Below are positions 45,564 through 55,273 of a DNA stretch of 64,000 bases, one piece after another. Source of the stretch: Paramylibacter kogurei (GTDB taxonomy: Bacteria > Pseudomonadota > Alphaproteobacteria > Rhodobacterales > Rhodobacteraceae); contig NZ_MDGM01000009.1 of the NCBI RefSeq assembly GCF_002742285.1, positions 121,079 through 185,078 on the forward strand, given 5' to 3'. How positions within the stretch are numbered: position 1 is the first letter of the stretch; every line of letters begins with the position of its first letter. The notes under the pieces were generated by a model that worked only from the letters and a program-made list of their open reading frames with translations, searched no databases and had not been told where the DNA came from. The translations under genes and the position numbers were made by a program.

Positions 45564-46523
45564 TTAAAACGGGCTGTCTGGGAAATAGAAATCCGCAGCA
45601 TTTTCAGGTGTCACCAATTGTGACCCGATAATAAACCGCCCTGAAACCGGTGTCGCTGAAACCAACCCAAGTGCGGTCATTTCAATCGCCGATGAAATTT
45701 GCGCAGGTGGGTATGTCACGTTCACAGGCAACTGTGGATCACCATCACGGATGCGCCCAATGATCTCTTTCATGCCGGCACCGCCAACAATCCACATTTC
45801 TTCGGTGCGTCCGGCTTGTGCGATGGCCTCCATCACGCCAATGGCCATATCATCATCCGCTGCCCAGACCGCGTCGATTTCGCTGTATTTCGACAAGAAA
45901 TCTTGCATCACGTTGAACGCATCATCGCGGTTCCAATTGCCGTGCTGCATGTCCAAAATTTCAACACCAGACCCATCCAGCGCGGCGGTGAATGCATCCA
46001 CGCGCTCATTATCAAGCGTGGTTGGAATGCCGCGCAAAACAACGATTTTTTGACCCGACGTTAGATTTTCGCGGAAATATTCACCCGCGACACGGCCAAA
46101 TCCAGGATTGTCACCAGCAACGTATAAATCCTCGATGCCTGGAACAGACAGGCCACGATCAACAACCGTAACCCAGATACCTTGTTCCGCCACGGCCTGA
46201 ACCGGTGATGTTAGTGGTTCGCTTTCAAATGGCAAAACAACCAGCGCATCAATGTCGCGCGTGGCAACCATATCTTCGATGTCATTCACCATTTTGGATG
46301 CATCACCCGCCGTGGCCAGTACAAAATCAAGCTGTGGATAGGTTTCTTTGACACGGTTGATTGTGTCTTGGGCGTGGAAATTCAACCCACCCATAAACCC
46401 GTGTGTGGCCGAAGGGATCGCCACACCGATGCGATGCGTTACCTCTTGTGCGCTCGCGGTTTTGGCAACTGTGCCAACCGCACCCGCAACAGCAGCCGTT
46501 GTCAGGAATTCTCTGCGTTTCAT
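45564..46523 (-). CDS. Sugar ABC transporter substrate-binding protein (ribose type)
   Basis: Periplasmic sugar-binding protein, class I fold. The 319-residue product has a Tat-like signal (MKRREFLTTAAVAGAVGTVAKTASA, twin Arg in KRREFL). The mature protein matches the RbsB family: IGVAIPSATHGFMGGLNFHAQDTI, ALVVLPFESEPLTSPVQ, VTVVDRGL and VWAADDDMAIGVMEAI. The sugar is not predictable. It is the last gene of a leftward five-gene sugar operon, 23 bp after the permease. A Tat signal for such a binding protein is a little unusual. Confidence 0.88.
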   Translation of the reverse strand: MKRREFLTTAAVAGAVGTVAKTASAQEVTHRIGVAIPSATHGFMGGLNFHAQDTINRVKETYPQLDFVLATAGDASKMVNDIEDMVATRDIDALVVLPFESEPLTSPVQAVAEQGIWVTVVDRGLSVPGIEDLYVAGDNPGFGRVAGEYFRENLTSGQKIVVLRGIPTTLDNERVDAFTAALDGSGVEILDMQHGNWNRDDAFNVMQDFLSKYSEIDAVWAADDDMAIGVMEAIAQAGRTEEMWIVGGAGMKEIIGRIRDGDPQLPVNVTYPPAQISSAIEMTALGLVSATPVSGRFIIGSQLVTPENAADFYFPDSPF

Positions 46524-46546
46524 TTTTCTTCTCCCATGGTTTACCG

Positions 46547-47548
46547 CTAGTCAGCGGTCTTTTTTTCGCGCTGTAAAACAACAGCGAGAATGACAATCAC
46601 GCCTTGGATCGTGCCGTTCAAATACGGGGATACGATCGACGCGAGGTTTAAAATATTATCAATGAGGCTAAGGATCAGAACACCAATCACGGTGCCCCAA
46701 ACGCGCCCTGTGCCACCCTTGAGCGCAGTGCCCCCGATGATCACGGCGGCGATGGCCTCTAGTTCCCAAAGAACACCCGTTGATCCTGATGCTGAACCAA
46801 GGCGTGGCACATACATGATCGTGGCAAGACCAACCAAAACACCCAGCAAGGCGTAGGTTGCGATGCGTACACGGTTTACCTTGATCGCGGAATAAACGGC
46901 GACTTGTTGGTTTGCACCAATGGCAGAACAATGGCGGCCAAAACGAGTGTGGCGCATGGTGATTTCACCGATAATCGCCACCGCGGCAAAAACGATGATC
47001 GGCCAACTGATGCCAAAAATTCCATCGTAATATACGGGGCGGTAAATACCGCGCAAATCAAAGCTGAGCGATAGCGTGCCACCATCGGCAAGCCATGTCA
47101 CCAATGATCGATAAATCCCCATAGTGCCAAGGGTAACAATGAATGCCTCGATCCTGACCTTTGCAATCAGAAATCCATTCAACCAACCTGCAGCAAACCC
47201 TGAAATTGCGGCAATCAACATGCCCATGATAATCACCGGCACCCCAACCCCCATGATCGGGATTAATGAATTCATCGATAGGATCATCACACCCGCAATA
47301 AACGCGGCCATTGATCCAACGGACAAATCAATGCCCCCCGATGTAATCACGAATGTCATGCCAACCGCGATGATGCCAATGAATGCAGAGCGCGCCAAAA
47401 CATTGGTGACATTGCCATAGCTTAAGAAGTTTGAATTCAAACATGCACCCAAAATGATCAACGCGATTAGCGCAAATAAGGGGCCAAGCAGATGAAAATT
47501 CAATTTGCGTTTTTGTGCCTGTGGTGCGCTGGTTGTTATATCTGTCAT
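46547..47548 (-). CDS. Sugar ABC transporter permease (RbsC type)
   Basis: A 333-residue inner-membrane permease with eight or more helices. Family markers are GITFVITSGGIDLSVGSM-like FVITSGGIDLSVGSM near 64-78, LNGFLIAKVRIEAFIVTLGTMGIYR near 124 and AIAAVIIGGTALKGGTGRVWG near 268. It overlaps the preceding ATPase gene by 4 bp (ATGA). It completes a ribose/xylose/inositol-like importer with its ATPase and binding protein. Confidence 0.92.
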   Translation of the reverse strand: MTDITTSAPQAQKRKLNFHLLGPLFALIALIILGACLNSNFLSYGNVTNVLARSAFIGIIAVGMTFVITSGGIDLSVGSMAAFIAGVMILSMNSLIPIMGVGVPVIIMGMLIAAISGFAAGWLNGFLIAKVRIEAFIVTLGTMGIYRSLVTWLADGGTLSLSFDLRGIYRPVYYDGIFGISWPIIVFAAVAIIGEITMRHTRFGRHCSAIGANQQVAVYSAIKVNRVRIATYALLGVLVGLATIMYVPRLGSASGSTGVLWELEAIAAVIIGGTALKGGTGRVWGTVIGVLILSLIDNILNLASIVSPYLNGTIQGVIVILAVVLQREKKTAD

Positions 47549-49047
47549 GCTGCTGTTGCCTTGTTTTGTGTCATGCCCATGGCAAGACGTACAATCGTGC
47601 CCTCGTTTATGTCTTTGCCTGTTAATTCACCTGCGACGCGCCCCGATGCCATCACGATCACGCGGTTGGATAAACCGATCACCTCTGACATTTCGGATGA
47701 AATCACGATCACGGATTTACCGCTGGCGGCCAGTTGATTGATGAATTCGTAAATTTGTTGCTTGGTACCAATATCGATGCCACGCGTGGGTTCATCGATG
47801 ATGACAATATCAGGTTCCGCCAGCATGGTTTTTGCCAGCAATAATTTTTGCTGGTTCCCACCCGATAGGTTGCCCGCATTCATTTCGCGATCCCCTGCGC
47901 GAATATCAAATTCGGCAATGGCGTTGTCCAGTGCCTGTTCTTCGCCAAGACGATTGATGAACACACCTGACAATTTATCCAGCGCCAAAAGCGTGAGGTT
48001 TTCGCGCAGATTTTTCTGTAGCAACAAACCCTTTTCTTTGCGATCTTCGGTCAAATAAACCATGCCCGCCTGACGTGCCGCCAAAACGGAATTGGATTTT
48101 AGGGGATTGTTGTTAATTGCAACCCGCCCTGTGGCGGCGCGCAATCCAACCACACCTTCCATCATTTCGGTGCGCCCAGATCCAACCAACCCCGCGATGC
48201 CCAAAACCTCGCCCTTTTTCAGGGTAAAGGAAACGTTTTCAACCCAGCCATCAACGGACAGATTATCAACGCTTAACACGGTTTCATCTTGGGGTGTTTG
48301 TAACGGAGGGAACAGATTTGACAGTTCACGCCCAACCATTGTTTCGGCCATTTGGTCTTCGCTTAACCCATCCGCGATATCTGCGAACACCTGATGTCCA
48401 TCGCGCAAAACGGTAACGTAATCGGCGATATGCGCGATTTCATCCAGCTTATGCGATGTATATAAAATCGCAGTGCCTTGTTCGCGAAGCCGATCAATTT
48501 GTTCCAACAATATATCGGTTTCTCGGCTGGTTAGTACGGCGGTGGGTTCATCCATAATCAACACACGCGCCTTACGCCCCAATGCCTTGGCTATTTCGAC
48601 CATTTGACGATTAGGTACTGAAATTTCCGAAATTTTCGCACGTGGATCAACGGGACAGTTGAGGCGTTCCAACAATGCCTTGCTTTGATCATGCATGGCG
48701 GTGTGATCCAGCAACAACCCGCGTTTAATTTCACGCCCAAGGAATATATTTTCTGCCACGCTAAGTTGTTGAGCCAGATTAAATTCCTGATGAATCATAA
48801 TCACGCCTGCATCTTCTGCGACTTGTGATGATGCAAAATGCACAGGCATTCCATCCAACAACACCTGCCCCGCGCTTGGCTGCAAATATCCCGCCAGAAT
48901 TTTCATCGTCGTGGATTTTCCCGCACCGTTTTCACCGATTAATGCGTGGACTTGTCCAGCGTGAAGCGCAAAATCTATGTTATGCAGCACCTGAACTGGT
49001 CCAAAGCTGCGCGAAACATTTTGTATTTCTAATACGGGGGAGGTCAT
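47545..49047 (-). CDS. Sugar ABC transporter ATP-binding protein (RbsA type)
   Basis: A 500-residue protein with two fused ATPase domains. The first has GENGAGKSTTMKILAG (about 36), ISVPNRQMVEIAKAL in the signature position, and LIMDEPTAVL. The second has a degenerate Walker A (GLVGSGRTEMMEG), signature LSGGNQQKLLLAK and IIDEPTRGIDIGTK. This pattern of one canonical and one degenerate site is standard for RbsA/XylG. The ATG at 49047 overlaps the oxidoreductase stop as ATGA. Confidence 0.95.
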   Translation of the reverse strand: MTSPVLEIQNVSRSFGPVQVLHNIDFALHAGQVHALIGENGAGKSTTMKILAGYLQPSAGQVLLDGMPVHFASSQVAEDAGVIMIHQEFNLAQQLSVAENIFLGREIKRGLLLDHTAMHDQSKALLERLNCPVDPRAKISEISVPNRQMVEIAKALGRKARVLIMDEPTAVLTSRETDILLEQIDRLREQGTAILYTSHKLDEIAHIADYVTVLRDGHQVFADIADGLSEDQMAETMVGRELSNLFPPLQTPQDETVLSVDNLSVDGWVENVSFTLKKGEVLGIAGLVGSGRTEMMEGVVGLRAATGRVAINNNPLKSNSVLAARQAGMVYLTEDRKEKGLLLQKNLRENLTLLALDKLSGVFINRLGEEQALDNAIAEFDIRAGDREMNAGNLSGGNQQKLLLAKTMLAEPDIVIIDEPTRGIDIGTKQQIYEFINQLAASGKSVIVISSEMSEVIGLSNRVIVMASGRVAGELTGKDINEGTIVRLAMGMTQNKATAA

Positions 49048-50204
49048 TTGATTGAAACCCACGCGGCATTACGTTTGGATGAACGCACACAGGCATCAAT
49101 AAATGCCATACCTTCGACTCCGTCATGAATGGTTGGGTATGTCACATCGCTGGGCGGGGTATCACCTGTGCGATGGGCGATGATGGCACGTGCGGCCTCG
49201 CTATAAATCGTGGCGAAAGCTTCGAAAAATCCTTCGGGGTGGCCCGCAGGTGTGCGTGAAACACGCATTGCATCACCATGATTACCAACGCCATTTCGCG
49301 TGATCAGGCGTTTATGATCACCATTTGGCGTGAACCACAAATTGGTTGGGTTTTCTTGCGCCCATTCCAACCCGCCCTTTTCGCCAAACACACGAATGCG
49401 CAACCCGTTTTCATTGCCAGGGGCAACCTGGCTACACCATAACATGCCCCGCGCACCGCCATTAAATCGTAGCATCACATGCGCATTGTCATCGGTCAGA
49501 CGCCCTTCAACGAAATATTGCAAATCGGCGGCAAGACTTTCCAGTTCCAACCCCGTGACAAACCGCGCAAGGTTATATGCATGGGTGCCGATGTCACCTG
49601 TTGCACCACCTGCGCCGCTTCGTTCGGGATCGTTGCGCCAATCGGCCTGTTTGTTATCGGCATCGGCGGGTTCGGTCATCCAATCTTGGGGATATTCCAC
49701 CTGTACCACACGAATTTTCCCAAGCGTTCCATCACGCACCATTGCACGCGCTTGGCGCATCATTGGATATGCGGTGTAATTATGTGTCAGCACAAACAGT
49801 GCATTGGATTTATCAACCACCGCCGCCATTTTTTTGGCATCAGCCAAAGTAGACGTAAGCGGTTTGTCACAAATCACATGGATGCCGCGTTTTAAAAATT
49901 CGCGCGCCACGGGGAAATGCATGTGGTTGGGCGTGACGATTGAAACCGCCTCGATTCCATCTTTTAGGCGTGCTTCACGTTTGGCCATTTCCACATAACT
50001 GGCATAGCTGCGATCAGCAGGTAATCCAATTTCTTGGGCTGATGCTGCTGCTTTTTCAGGTGTTGATGACAATGCGCCCGCGACCAATTCATATTTATCG
50101 TCAATACGGCTGGCGATGCGATGCACGCCACCGATAAAGGCACCACTGCCCCCGCCAACCATGCCAAGACGGATTTTACCCGTGCGGTTTTCGAACTTGC
50201 CCAT
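49044..50204 (-). CDS. Gfo/Idh/MocA-family oxidoreductase
   Basis: NAD(P)-dependent dehydrogenase acting on a sugar or inositol, 386 residues. The Rossmann fold begins IRLGMVGGGSGAFIGGVHR, with VTPNHMHFPVA near 89 and CDKPLTSTLADA near 112 (DKP in place of the commoner EKP lysine motif; the Lys is kept). The middle holds GGATGDIGTHAYNLARFVTG near 198 with the Asp-x-x-x-His pair expected at the active site. The ATG at 50204 shares its A with the upstream TGA. Operon position between the isomerase and the importer suggests it starts catabolism of the imported sugar. Confidence 0.9.
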   Translation of the reverse strand: MGKFENRTGKIRLGMVGGGSGAFIGGVHRIASRIDDKYELVAGALSSTPEKAAASAQEIGLPADRSYASYVEMAKREARLKDGIEAVSIVTPNHMHFPVAREFLKRGIHVICDKPLTSTLADAKKMAAVVDKSNALFVLTHNYTAYPMMRQARAMVRDGTLGKIRVVQVEYPQDWMTEPADADNKQADWRNDPERSGAGGATGDIGTHAYNLARFVTGLELESLAADLQYFVEGRLTDDNAHVMLRFNGGARGMLWCSQVAPGNENGLRIRVFGEKGGLEWAQENPTNLWFTPNGDHKRLITRNGVGNHGDAMRVSRTPAGHPEGFFEAFATIYSEAARAIIAHRTGDTPPSDVTYPTIHDGVEGMAFIDACVRSSKRNAAWVSIK

Positions 50205-51259
50205 CAATCCAACCCCAACATTTTGCGGTTTTGAACATCATCCGTACCGCCATCGGCAAAATCATCGAATGCTTTGTCGGTCACGCGAATGATGTGATCG
50301 CGCACAAATGCGGAACCTTCGCGTGCGCCATCTTCGGGATGTTTCAACGCACATTCCCATTCAACAACCGCCCAGCCGTCAAAATCATTTGCAGTTAATT
50401 TTGAAAACACGGCGCCAAAATCAACCTGACCATCGCCAAGGCTTCGGAACCGACCTGCGCGATTGACCCAAGATTGATATCCGCCATAAACGCCTTGGCG
50501 TCCTGTTGGATTGAATTCCGCATCTTTCACATGGAACATGCGAATGCGATCGGCGTAAATGTCGATATTGTCCAGATAATCCAGACATTGCAGAACGTAA
50601 TGCGATGGATCGTACAACATGTTGCACCGCGCGTGATTATCAACGCGTTCCAAGAACATTTCAAAGGTGACACCATCGTGCAAATCTTCGCCCGGGTGAA
50701 TTTCGTAACAAATATCAACCCCGCAATCATCTGCGTAATCCAAAATTGGGCGCCAGCGTTTTGCCAATTCGTCAAACGCCGCCTCAACCAGTCCGGCGGG
50801 GCGTTGTGGCCATGGGTAAACATAAGGCCAAGCCAACGCACCAGAAAAAGATGCCATGGCACCGATTCCCATGTTTTGCGATGCTTTTAGCGCCTTTTTC
50901 ACCTGATCGACGGCCCATTCTTGGCGCGCCTTTGGATCACCATGCACACTTGGTGCGGCGAACCCATCCATTTGCAAATCATAGGCAGGATGCACTGCAA
51001 CCAACTGCCCTTGTAGATGGGTGGAAAGCTCGGTCACATCCACACCATTGTCCAGTGCTTGGCCAACAAATGTATCGCAATAATCTTTGGACGATGCCGC
51101 CAAATCAAGATCAATCAAGCGTGCATCCCACGATGGAACCTGTACGCCCGCATAACCGCAATCCGCCGCCCATTTGGTAATATCATCCCAAGAATTGAAC
51201 GGCGCGTCATCACCCGCAAATTGCGCCAAGAATAGCGCAGGACCTTTAATTTTTTTCAA
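50204..51259 (-). CDS. Sugar phosphate isomerase/epimerase (AP endonuclease 2 fold)
   Basis: A TIM-barrel isomerase/epimerase of about 351 residues, related to IolE/xylose-isomerase-like proteins. Metal ligands are suggested by ICYEIHPGEDLHDG (Glu), MLYDPSHYVLQ (Asp/His), MFHVKDAEF (His, Asp) and VVEWECAL (Glu). The start is TTG at 51259, with GGAGGA 7 nt upstream; the frame is open to 51325 but there it would cross the operator. First gene of the sugar operon. Its role is probably epimerisation or isomerisation of the imported sugar or its oxidised form. Confidence 0.85.
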   Translation of the reverse strand: MKKIKGPALFLAQFAGDDAPFNSWDDITKWAADCGYAGVQVPSWDARLIDLDLAASSKDYCDTFVGQALDNGVDVTELSTHLQGQLVAVHPAYDLQMDGFAAPSVHGDPKARQEWAVDQVKKALKASQNMGIGAMASFSGALAWPYVYPWPQRPAGLVEAAFDELAKRWRPILDYADDCGVDICYEIHPGEDLHDGVTFEMFLERVDNHARCNMLYDPSHYVLQCLDYLDNIDIYADRIRMFHVKDAEFNPTGRQGVYGGYQSWVNRAGRFRSLGDGQVDFGAVFSKLTANDFDGWAVVEWECALKHPEDGAREGSAFVRDHIIRVTDKAFDDFADGGTDDVQNRKMLGLD

Positions 51260-51302
51260 TGTGGTCTCCTCCAAGACACAAAAACGTTGCGAAAACTTGC
51301 AA

Positions 51303-51316
51303 TGTAATCGTTTACA
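51303..51316. promoter_or_regulatory. LacI-type operator 1
   Basis: TGTAATCGTTTACA, a CG-centred near-palindrome of the LacI/CcpA type, 44 bp upstream of the sugar operon start. Same 14-mer as operator 2. Confidence 0.85.
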
Positions 51317-51333
51317 TGGAACCATAATTCAAA

Positions 51334-51347
51334 TGTAATCGTTTACA
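51334..51347. promoter_or_regulatory. LacI-type operator 2
   Basis: Second exact copy of TGTAATCGTTTACA, 31 bp from the first (about three helical turns), on the side of the divergent regulator gene. Suggests cooperative binding and shared control of both directions. Confidence 0.85.
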
Positions 51348-51394
51348 AGCATTTTTTGATATGGCAAAAGAATGCAATTAAATTGGACGGGTTC

Positions 51395-52402
51395 GTGCAG
51401 GCAAAAACAGCGAAAATTCAAGACGTTGCGCGTATTGCGGGTGTGTCAACTGCCACCGTTAGCCGTGCGTTATCCAATCCCGATCTTGTCGCGGAATCAA
51501 CACGCAATGCTGTGATGGATGCCGTTGCAGAATCGGGTTATCGCATCAATCACACCGCGCGAAATTTACGCCGTCAACGCAGCGGCAGTATCCTCGCGCT
51601 TGTCCCCAATTTGGCCAATCCATTCTTTTCACAAATCTTGGCAGGGCTTTCATCCGTTTTGTCACCCGCTGGATATGGTCTGTTAATTGCAGATACACAG
51701 ACCGACAATGATCCACAGGAACGGTTGCGCCATTTCATTCAAAATGGTTTGGCGGACGGGATCGTGATTTTTGACGGCAACTTGCCCAAACAAGAGTTGT
51801 TACCAGCACAACATCCACCCATTGTGCTGGCCTGTGAATGGGTTGACTTTGATTTGCCATCTGTGCGCGTTGATAACGCCAAAGGTGCACAAATCGCCAT
51901 TCAACATCTCTATGATCTTGGGCATCGCCAAATCGGACATATAACAGGCCCCAACGGCAATGTATTGGCAGAAAGCCGATTGCAAGGGATGAAATCGGCA
52001 TTAGCCGCATTAAACCTACAACAGCCCGATCAATGGGTGTTTCAGGGTGATTATAGCATGGATTCAGGCGCCTTTGCCGCAAAGCAATGGATGGCCTTGG
52101 ACAATCGCCCAACTGCCGTTTTTAGTGCCAGCGATGAAATGGCCTGTGGTTTCATGGGCGCGTTACAACATGCAGGCATTGATGTGCCCCGCGATGTGTC
52201 CGTGATTGGATTCGATAATATCGAAGTTGTCGAACACCTGACCCCTGCGCTCACAACCATCCGCCAACCGCGCCGATTAATCGGCCAACACGCGGGACAA
52301 ATGGTGATAAAAATGATTGATGACGCAACCATGCGCTGTCCCTCAGAATTGATCCCCGTTGAATTAATTATACGCAACAGCGTGGTTGCCCCAAAAACCT
52401 GA
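51395..52402 (+). CDS. LacI-family transcriptional regulator
   Basis: Repressor-type regulator, 335 residues from the GTG at 51395. The N-terminal helix-turn-helix is KIQDVARIAGVSTATVSRALSNPDLV, with the hinge helix NHTARNLRRQRSG, followed by a sugar-binding core (ILALVPNLANPFFSQILAGL; DLPSVRVDN; GHRQIGHITGP; DVSVIGFDN). A longer frame opens at 51356, but no homology supports it. It is divergent from the sugar operon, with two LacI-type operators between, so it most likely represses that operon and itself until the sugar or a derivative is present. Confidence 0.92.
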   Translation: MQAKTAKIQDVARIAGVSTATVSRALSNPDLVAESTRNAVMDAVAESGYRINHTARNLRRQRSGSILALVPNLANPFFSQILAGLSSVLSPAGYGLLIADTQTDNDPQERLRHFIQNGLADGIVIFDGNLPKQELLPAQHPPIVLACEWVDFDLPSVRVDNAKGAQIAIQHLYDLGHRQIGHITGPNGNVLAESRLQGMKSALAALNLQQPDQWVFQGDYSMDSGAFAAKQWMALDNRPTAVFSASDEMACGFMGALQHAGIDVPRDVSVIGFDNIEVVEHLTPALTTIRQPRRLIGQHAGQMVIKMIDDATMRCPSELIPVELIIRNSVVAPKT

Positions 52403-52471
52403 ACCAGAAATTCGTCGCTTGGCAATGCCTGTATTTCCGTGGTGTAATTGGCAAAACGAAAAGGTCTGACA

Positions 52472-53833
52472 ATGACAAATACCCCTTCATCCGATGAAAT
52501 TCACCGTCTGGATCGCGAACATGTTGTGCATCCGTGGCATGCAATGGATGCGTGGCGCGGCTATGATAATATGTTGGTTGATACGGCTGAAGGTATATAT
52601 CTTTATGATGGTGCGGGGCGCAAATTTATTGATGGGCCTGGTGGTATGTGGTGCGTTCAAATTGGGTATGGACGCCAAGAAATGGCCGATGCGATTGCGG
52701 CACAAGCAATGAAATTGCCCTATGCTTCGCCATTCACAAATGCCACAGAACCCGCCGCGATTTTGGCGCAAAAACTGGTTGCGATGACACCTGGTGATTT
52801 GAACAATGTGTTTTTCACCACAGGTGGATCAACAGCCGTTGACACAGCATTACGCGCGATGCATTTCATGAATAATAACCTTGGTCGCAAGGATAAAAAA
52901 ATCATCCTTGCACGTGAAAAAGGCTATCACGGTTCGACATATTTGGCTGCGAGCGTAACAGGCAAAGAACGTGATGTGTCACGTTTTGATACCGCACGCG
53001 ATTTGGTGCATTTTTTGCCCGATGTGAATCCGTATCATCGCCCCGACGGTATGTCGGTTGATGATTGGTGTGATGCCAAGGTTGCGGATTTGCAAAACAC
53101 AATTGATACGCTGGGCGCGGATAAAATCGGTGCGTTCATCGCCGAACCGATTTTATGTAGCGGCGGTGTGATTGTGCCCCCAGAGGGGTATCACAAACGC
53201 ACATTTGATATCTGTCGTGCAAACGACATCCTCTATATCTCTGACGAGGTGGTGACGGGTTTTGGGCGGCTTGGCCATTGGTTCGCATCATATGATGAAT
53301 TTGGGATTGAACCCGATATGATCACCTGTGCCAAGGGTTTGACATCTGGTTATATGCCCCTTGGTGCTTGTATCATTTCCGATACGGTCATGGAACGTAT
53401 GACTAGCGACGATCCCGTGTTGTTTTCCAATGGCTATACATATTCTGCCCATCCTGTCAGTTGTGCCGCCGCATTGAAAAACATCGAAATTATGGAACGT
53501 GAAAACCTGTTGGATCATGTGAAATCAGTGACCCCACATTTTCAAAAACGCCTGCAAGATTTGCGCAAATATCCCATCGTTGGCGATGTGCGCGGTATGG
53601 GGTTGCTGGGCTGTATCGAGGGGCGTTTGTCAAAGGACGGATCGCGATTGTCCGATGAACGCCGCATTGGGCAAATGTTGGATGATGCCTGCGAAGAAAT
53701 GGGATTACTGGTGCGCCCGTTGATCAACATGTGTGTATTTTCGCCACCGCTCACCATCACAATTGGTGAAATTGATCAGATGTTTGATATCCTTGAACGC
53801 GCAGTTGATCTGGTTGGACAACAGATGATTTAA
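52472..53833 (+). CDS. Class III aminotransferase (second copy, omega type)
   Basis: PLP aminotransferase of 453 residues. Landmarks: VFFTTGGSTAVDTALRAM near 108, EKGYHGSTYLAASVTG near 148, YISDEVVTGFGRLG near 252 (PLP Asp) and MITCAKGLTSGYMPLGA near 278 with the Schiff-base Lys. It is clearly related to the enzyme at 17575-18960 but diverged. Start ATG 52472 follows AAAGG by 8 nt. It precedes the gcv genes; taurine, beta-alanine, putrescine or dimethylaminopropanoate-like amines are possible substrates. Confidence 0.85.
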   Translation: MTNTPSSDEIHRLDREHVVHPWHAMDAWRGYDNMLVDTAEGIYLYDGAGRKFIDGPGGMWCVQIGYGRQEMADAIAAQAMKLPYASPFTNATEPAAILAQKLVAMTPGDLNNVFFTTGGSTAVDTALRAMHFMNNNLGRKDKKIILAREKGYHGSTYLAASVTGKERDVSRFDTARDLVHFLPDVNPYHRPDGMSVDDWCDAKVADLQNTIDTLGADKIGAFIAEPILCSGGVIVPPEGYHKRTFDICRANDILYISDEVVTGFGRLGHWFASYDEFGIEPDMITCAKGLTSGYMPLGACIISDTVMERMTSDDPVLFSNGYTYSAHPVSCAAALKNIEIMERENLLDHVKSVTPHFQKRLQDLRKYPIVGDVRGMGLLGCIEGRLSKDGSRLSDERRIGQMLDDACEEMGLLVRPLINMCVFSPPLTITIGEIDQMFDILERAVDLVGQQMI

Positions 53834-53885
53834 CGCGATGCGTCGAATTTAGATTGATCGCGTCGCATTTCAACGCTAAATAGAT

Positions 53886-54052
53886 TCTGTCTGGTTCGGG
53901 AGACATTGATCCCAATCAAGGCCGAAGGAGCAACCGCCTCGGAAACTCTCAGGCAAAAGGACCGTATCGGACACAAACTCTGGAGAGTGGTGCGAAAAAG
54001 TACCCGCCGAAGGGATAGCGATCTCAGGCACCGATGACAGAGGAGGCATCAA
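53886..54052 (+). ncRNA. Tandem glycine riboswitch
   Basis: Two consecutive glycine aptamers upstream of gcvT. The first contains TCGGGAGAC, GGCCGAAGGAGCAACC and ACTCTCAGGCAAAAGGACCG (about 53886-53970). The second contains CTCTGGAGAG, CCGCCGAAGGGATAGCG and ATCTCAGGCACCGATGACAG (about 53976-54048). The CCGAAGG and CTCAGGCA cores occur in both, as in the known tandem class. Binding of glycine is expected to turn on the glycine cleavage operon. Confidence 0.95.
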
Positions 54053-54092
54053 CGCAAAGCATCACGCTTTGTTAACTGGTGCTGGGAAATCT

Positions 54093-54121
54093 CAGCCAAC
54101 TATGGGGATGAACATTGGCTG
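54093..54121 (+). promoter_or_regulatory. Candidate riboswitch expression platform over the gcvT start
   Basis: CAGCCAA (54093-54099) is complementary to TTGGCTG (54115-54121), whose first three bases are the TTG start codon of gcvT; the GGGGA ribosome site lies in the loop. Formation would hide the start. An additional CAAAGC/GCTTTG stem lies at about 54055-54071. Confidence 0.5.
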
Positions 54122-55245
54122 AACTTAAAAAAACACCGCTACATAATCTACACGTTGAACTGGGCGCAAAAATGGTGCCCTTCGCTGGATATGACATGCC
54201 CGTGCAATATCCGCTGGGTGTGATGAAGGAACATCTGGCCACGCGCACAGGTGCCGGTTTGTTTGACGTAAGCCATATGGGCCAAGTGGTTTTATGGCCA
54301 CGATCCAAAGATTATAAAGACGCGGCATTAGCATTGGAAAAGCTCGTGCCCATTGATGTGCTTGGCCTTGAACCGATGCGCCAACGCTATGCGTTTTTCA
54401 CCAATGATCAGGGTGGGATCATGGATGATCTGATGGTCACCAATTTGGGGGATCATATCTTTTTGGTGGTGAATGCCGCGTGTAAGGATGCCGATATTAT
54501 GCACCTGCAAGACAACCTGTCGGGTGATTGCATGGTCGAGGTCATTTCAGATCGCGCCCTACTTGCACTGCAAGGTCCAAAAGCGGAAACCGTTTTGGCC
54601 AAGATCAATCCAGACGTGGCCGAAATGAAATTCATGGATGTATGTGAATTGGAATTGAACGGTGCAAAATGTGTGATTTCGCGATCTGGTTATACGGGCG
54701 AAGATGGGTTTGAAATTTCAGTACATGATGATGACGCGGATAAATTGGCACGTGCGCTTTTGGCGGATGCTGATGTCGAACCCATTGGTTTGGGTGCACG
54801 CGATTCATTGCGCCTTGAGGCTGGCTTATGTCTCTATGGAAATGACATTGATACCGAAACCACCCCGATTGAGGCAGCATTAAACTGGGCCATTCAAAAG
54901 GTACGCCGCAAAGATGGCGAACGTGCGGGTGGATTTGCAGGTGCAGAAATAATCCTTGATCAAATGGAAAACGGGGCACCGCGCAAACGTGTTGGATTGT
55001 TACCCGCAGGCCGAGCACCCATGCGCGACGGCACACCATTATTTGCCAGCGAAACCGACGATGAACAGATCGGCGCAGTGACATCAGGCGGATTTGGCCC
55101 AACAATTGAGGGCCCAATGTCCATGGGATATGTCCCAACGGGGCTCGCCGCAATCGGTACCGAAATTTTCGCCGAAATACGTGGTAAACGCATGGCGGCA
55201 ACGGTCACAAAAATGCCCTTCACCCCCGCAAATTTCAAACGTTAA
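54115..55245 (+). CDS. gcvT: Glycine cleavage system T protein (aminomethyltransferase)
   Basis: Transfers the methylene unit of glycine from lipoyl-GcvH to tetrahydrofolate, releasing ammonia. The 376-residue protein begins at TTG 54115 ([19 protein letters not shown]), with GGGGA six nt upstream; no ATG fits. Family features: [14 protein letters not shown] (19-32), [13 protein letters not shown] (44-56), [21 protein letters not shown] near 104, and [21 protein letters not shown] near 222. It leads the gcvTHP operon behind a tandem glycine riboswitch. Confidence 0.96.
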   Translation: MAELKKTPLHNLHVELGAKMVPFAGYDMPVQYPLGVMKEHLATRTGAGLFDVSHMGQVVLWPRSKDYKDAALALEKLVPIDVLGLEPMRQRYAFFTNDQGGIMDDLMVTNLGDHIFLVVNAACKDADIMHLQDNLSGDCMVEVISDRALLALQGPKAETVLAKINPDVAEMKFMDVCELELNGAKCVISRSGYTGEDGFEISVHDDDADKLARALLADADVEPIGLGARDSLRLEAGLCLYGNDIDTETTPIEAALNWAIQKVRRKDGERAGGFAGAEIILDQMENGAPRKRVGLLPAGRAPMRDGTPLFASETDDEQIGAVTSGGFGPTIEGPMSMGYVPTGLAAIGTEIFAEIRGKRMAATVTKMPFTPANFKR

Positions 55246-55273
55246 AAAACACCTCAACAAGGAGAACACCCAG

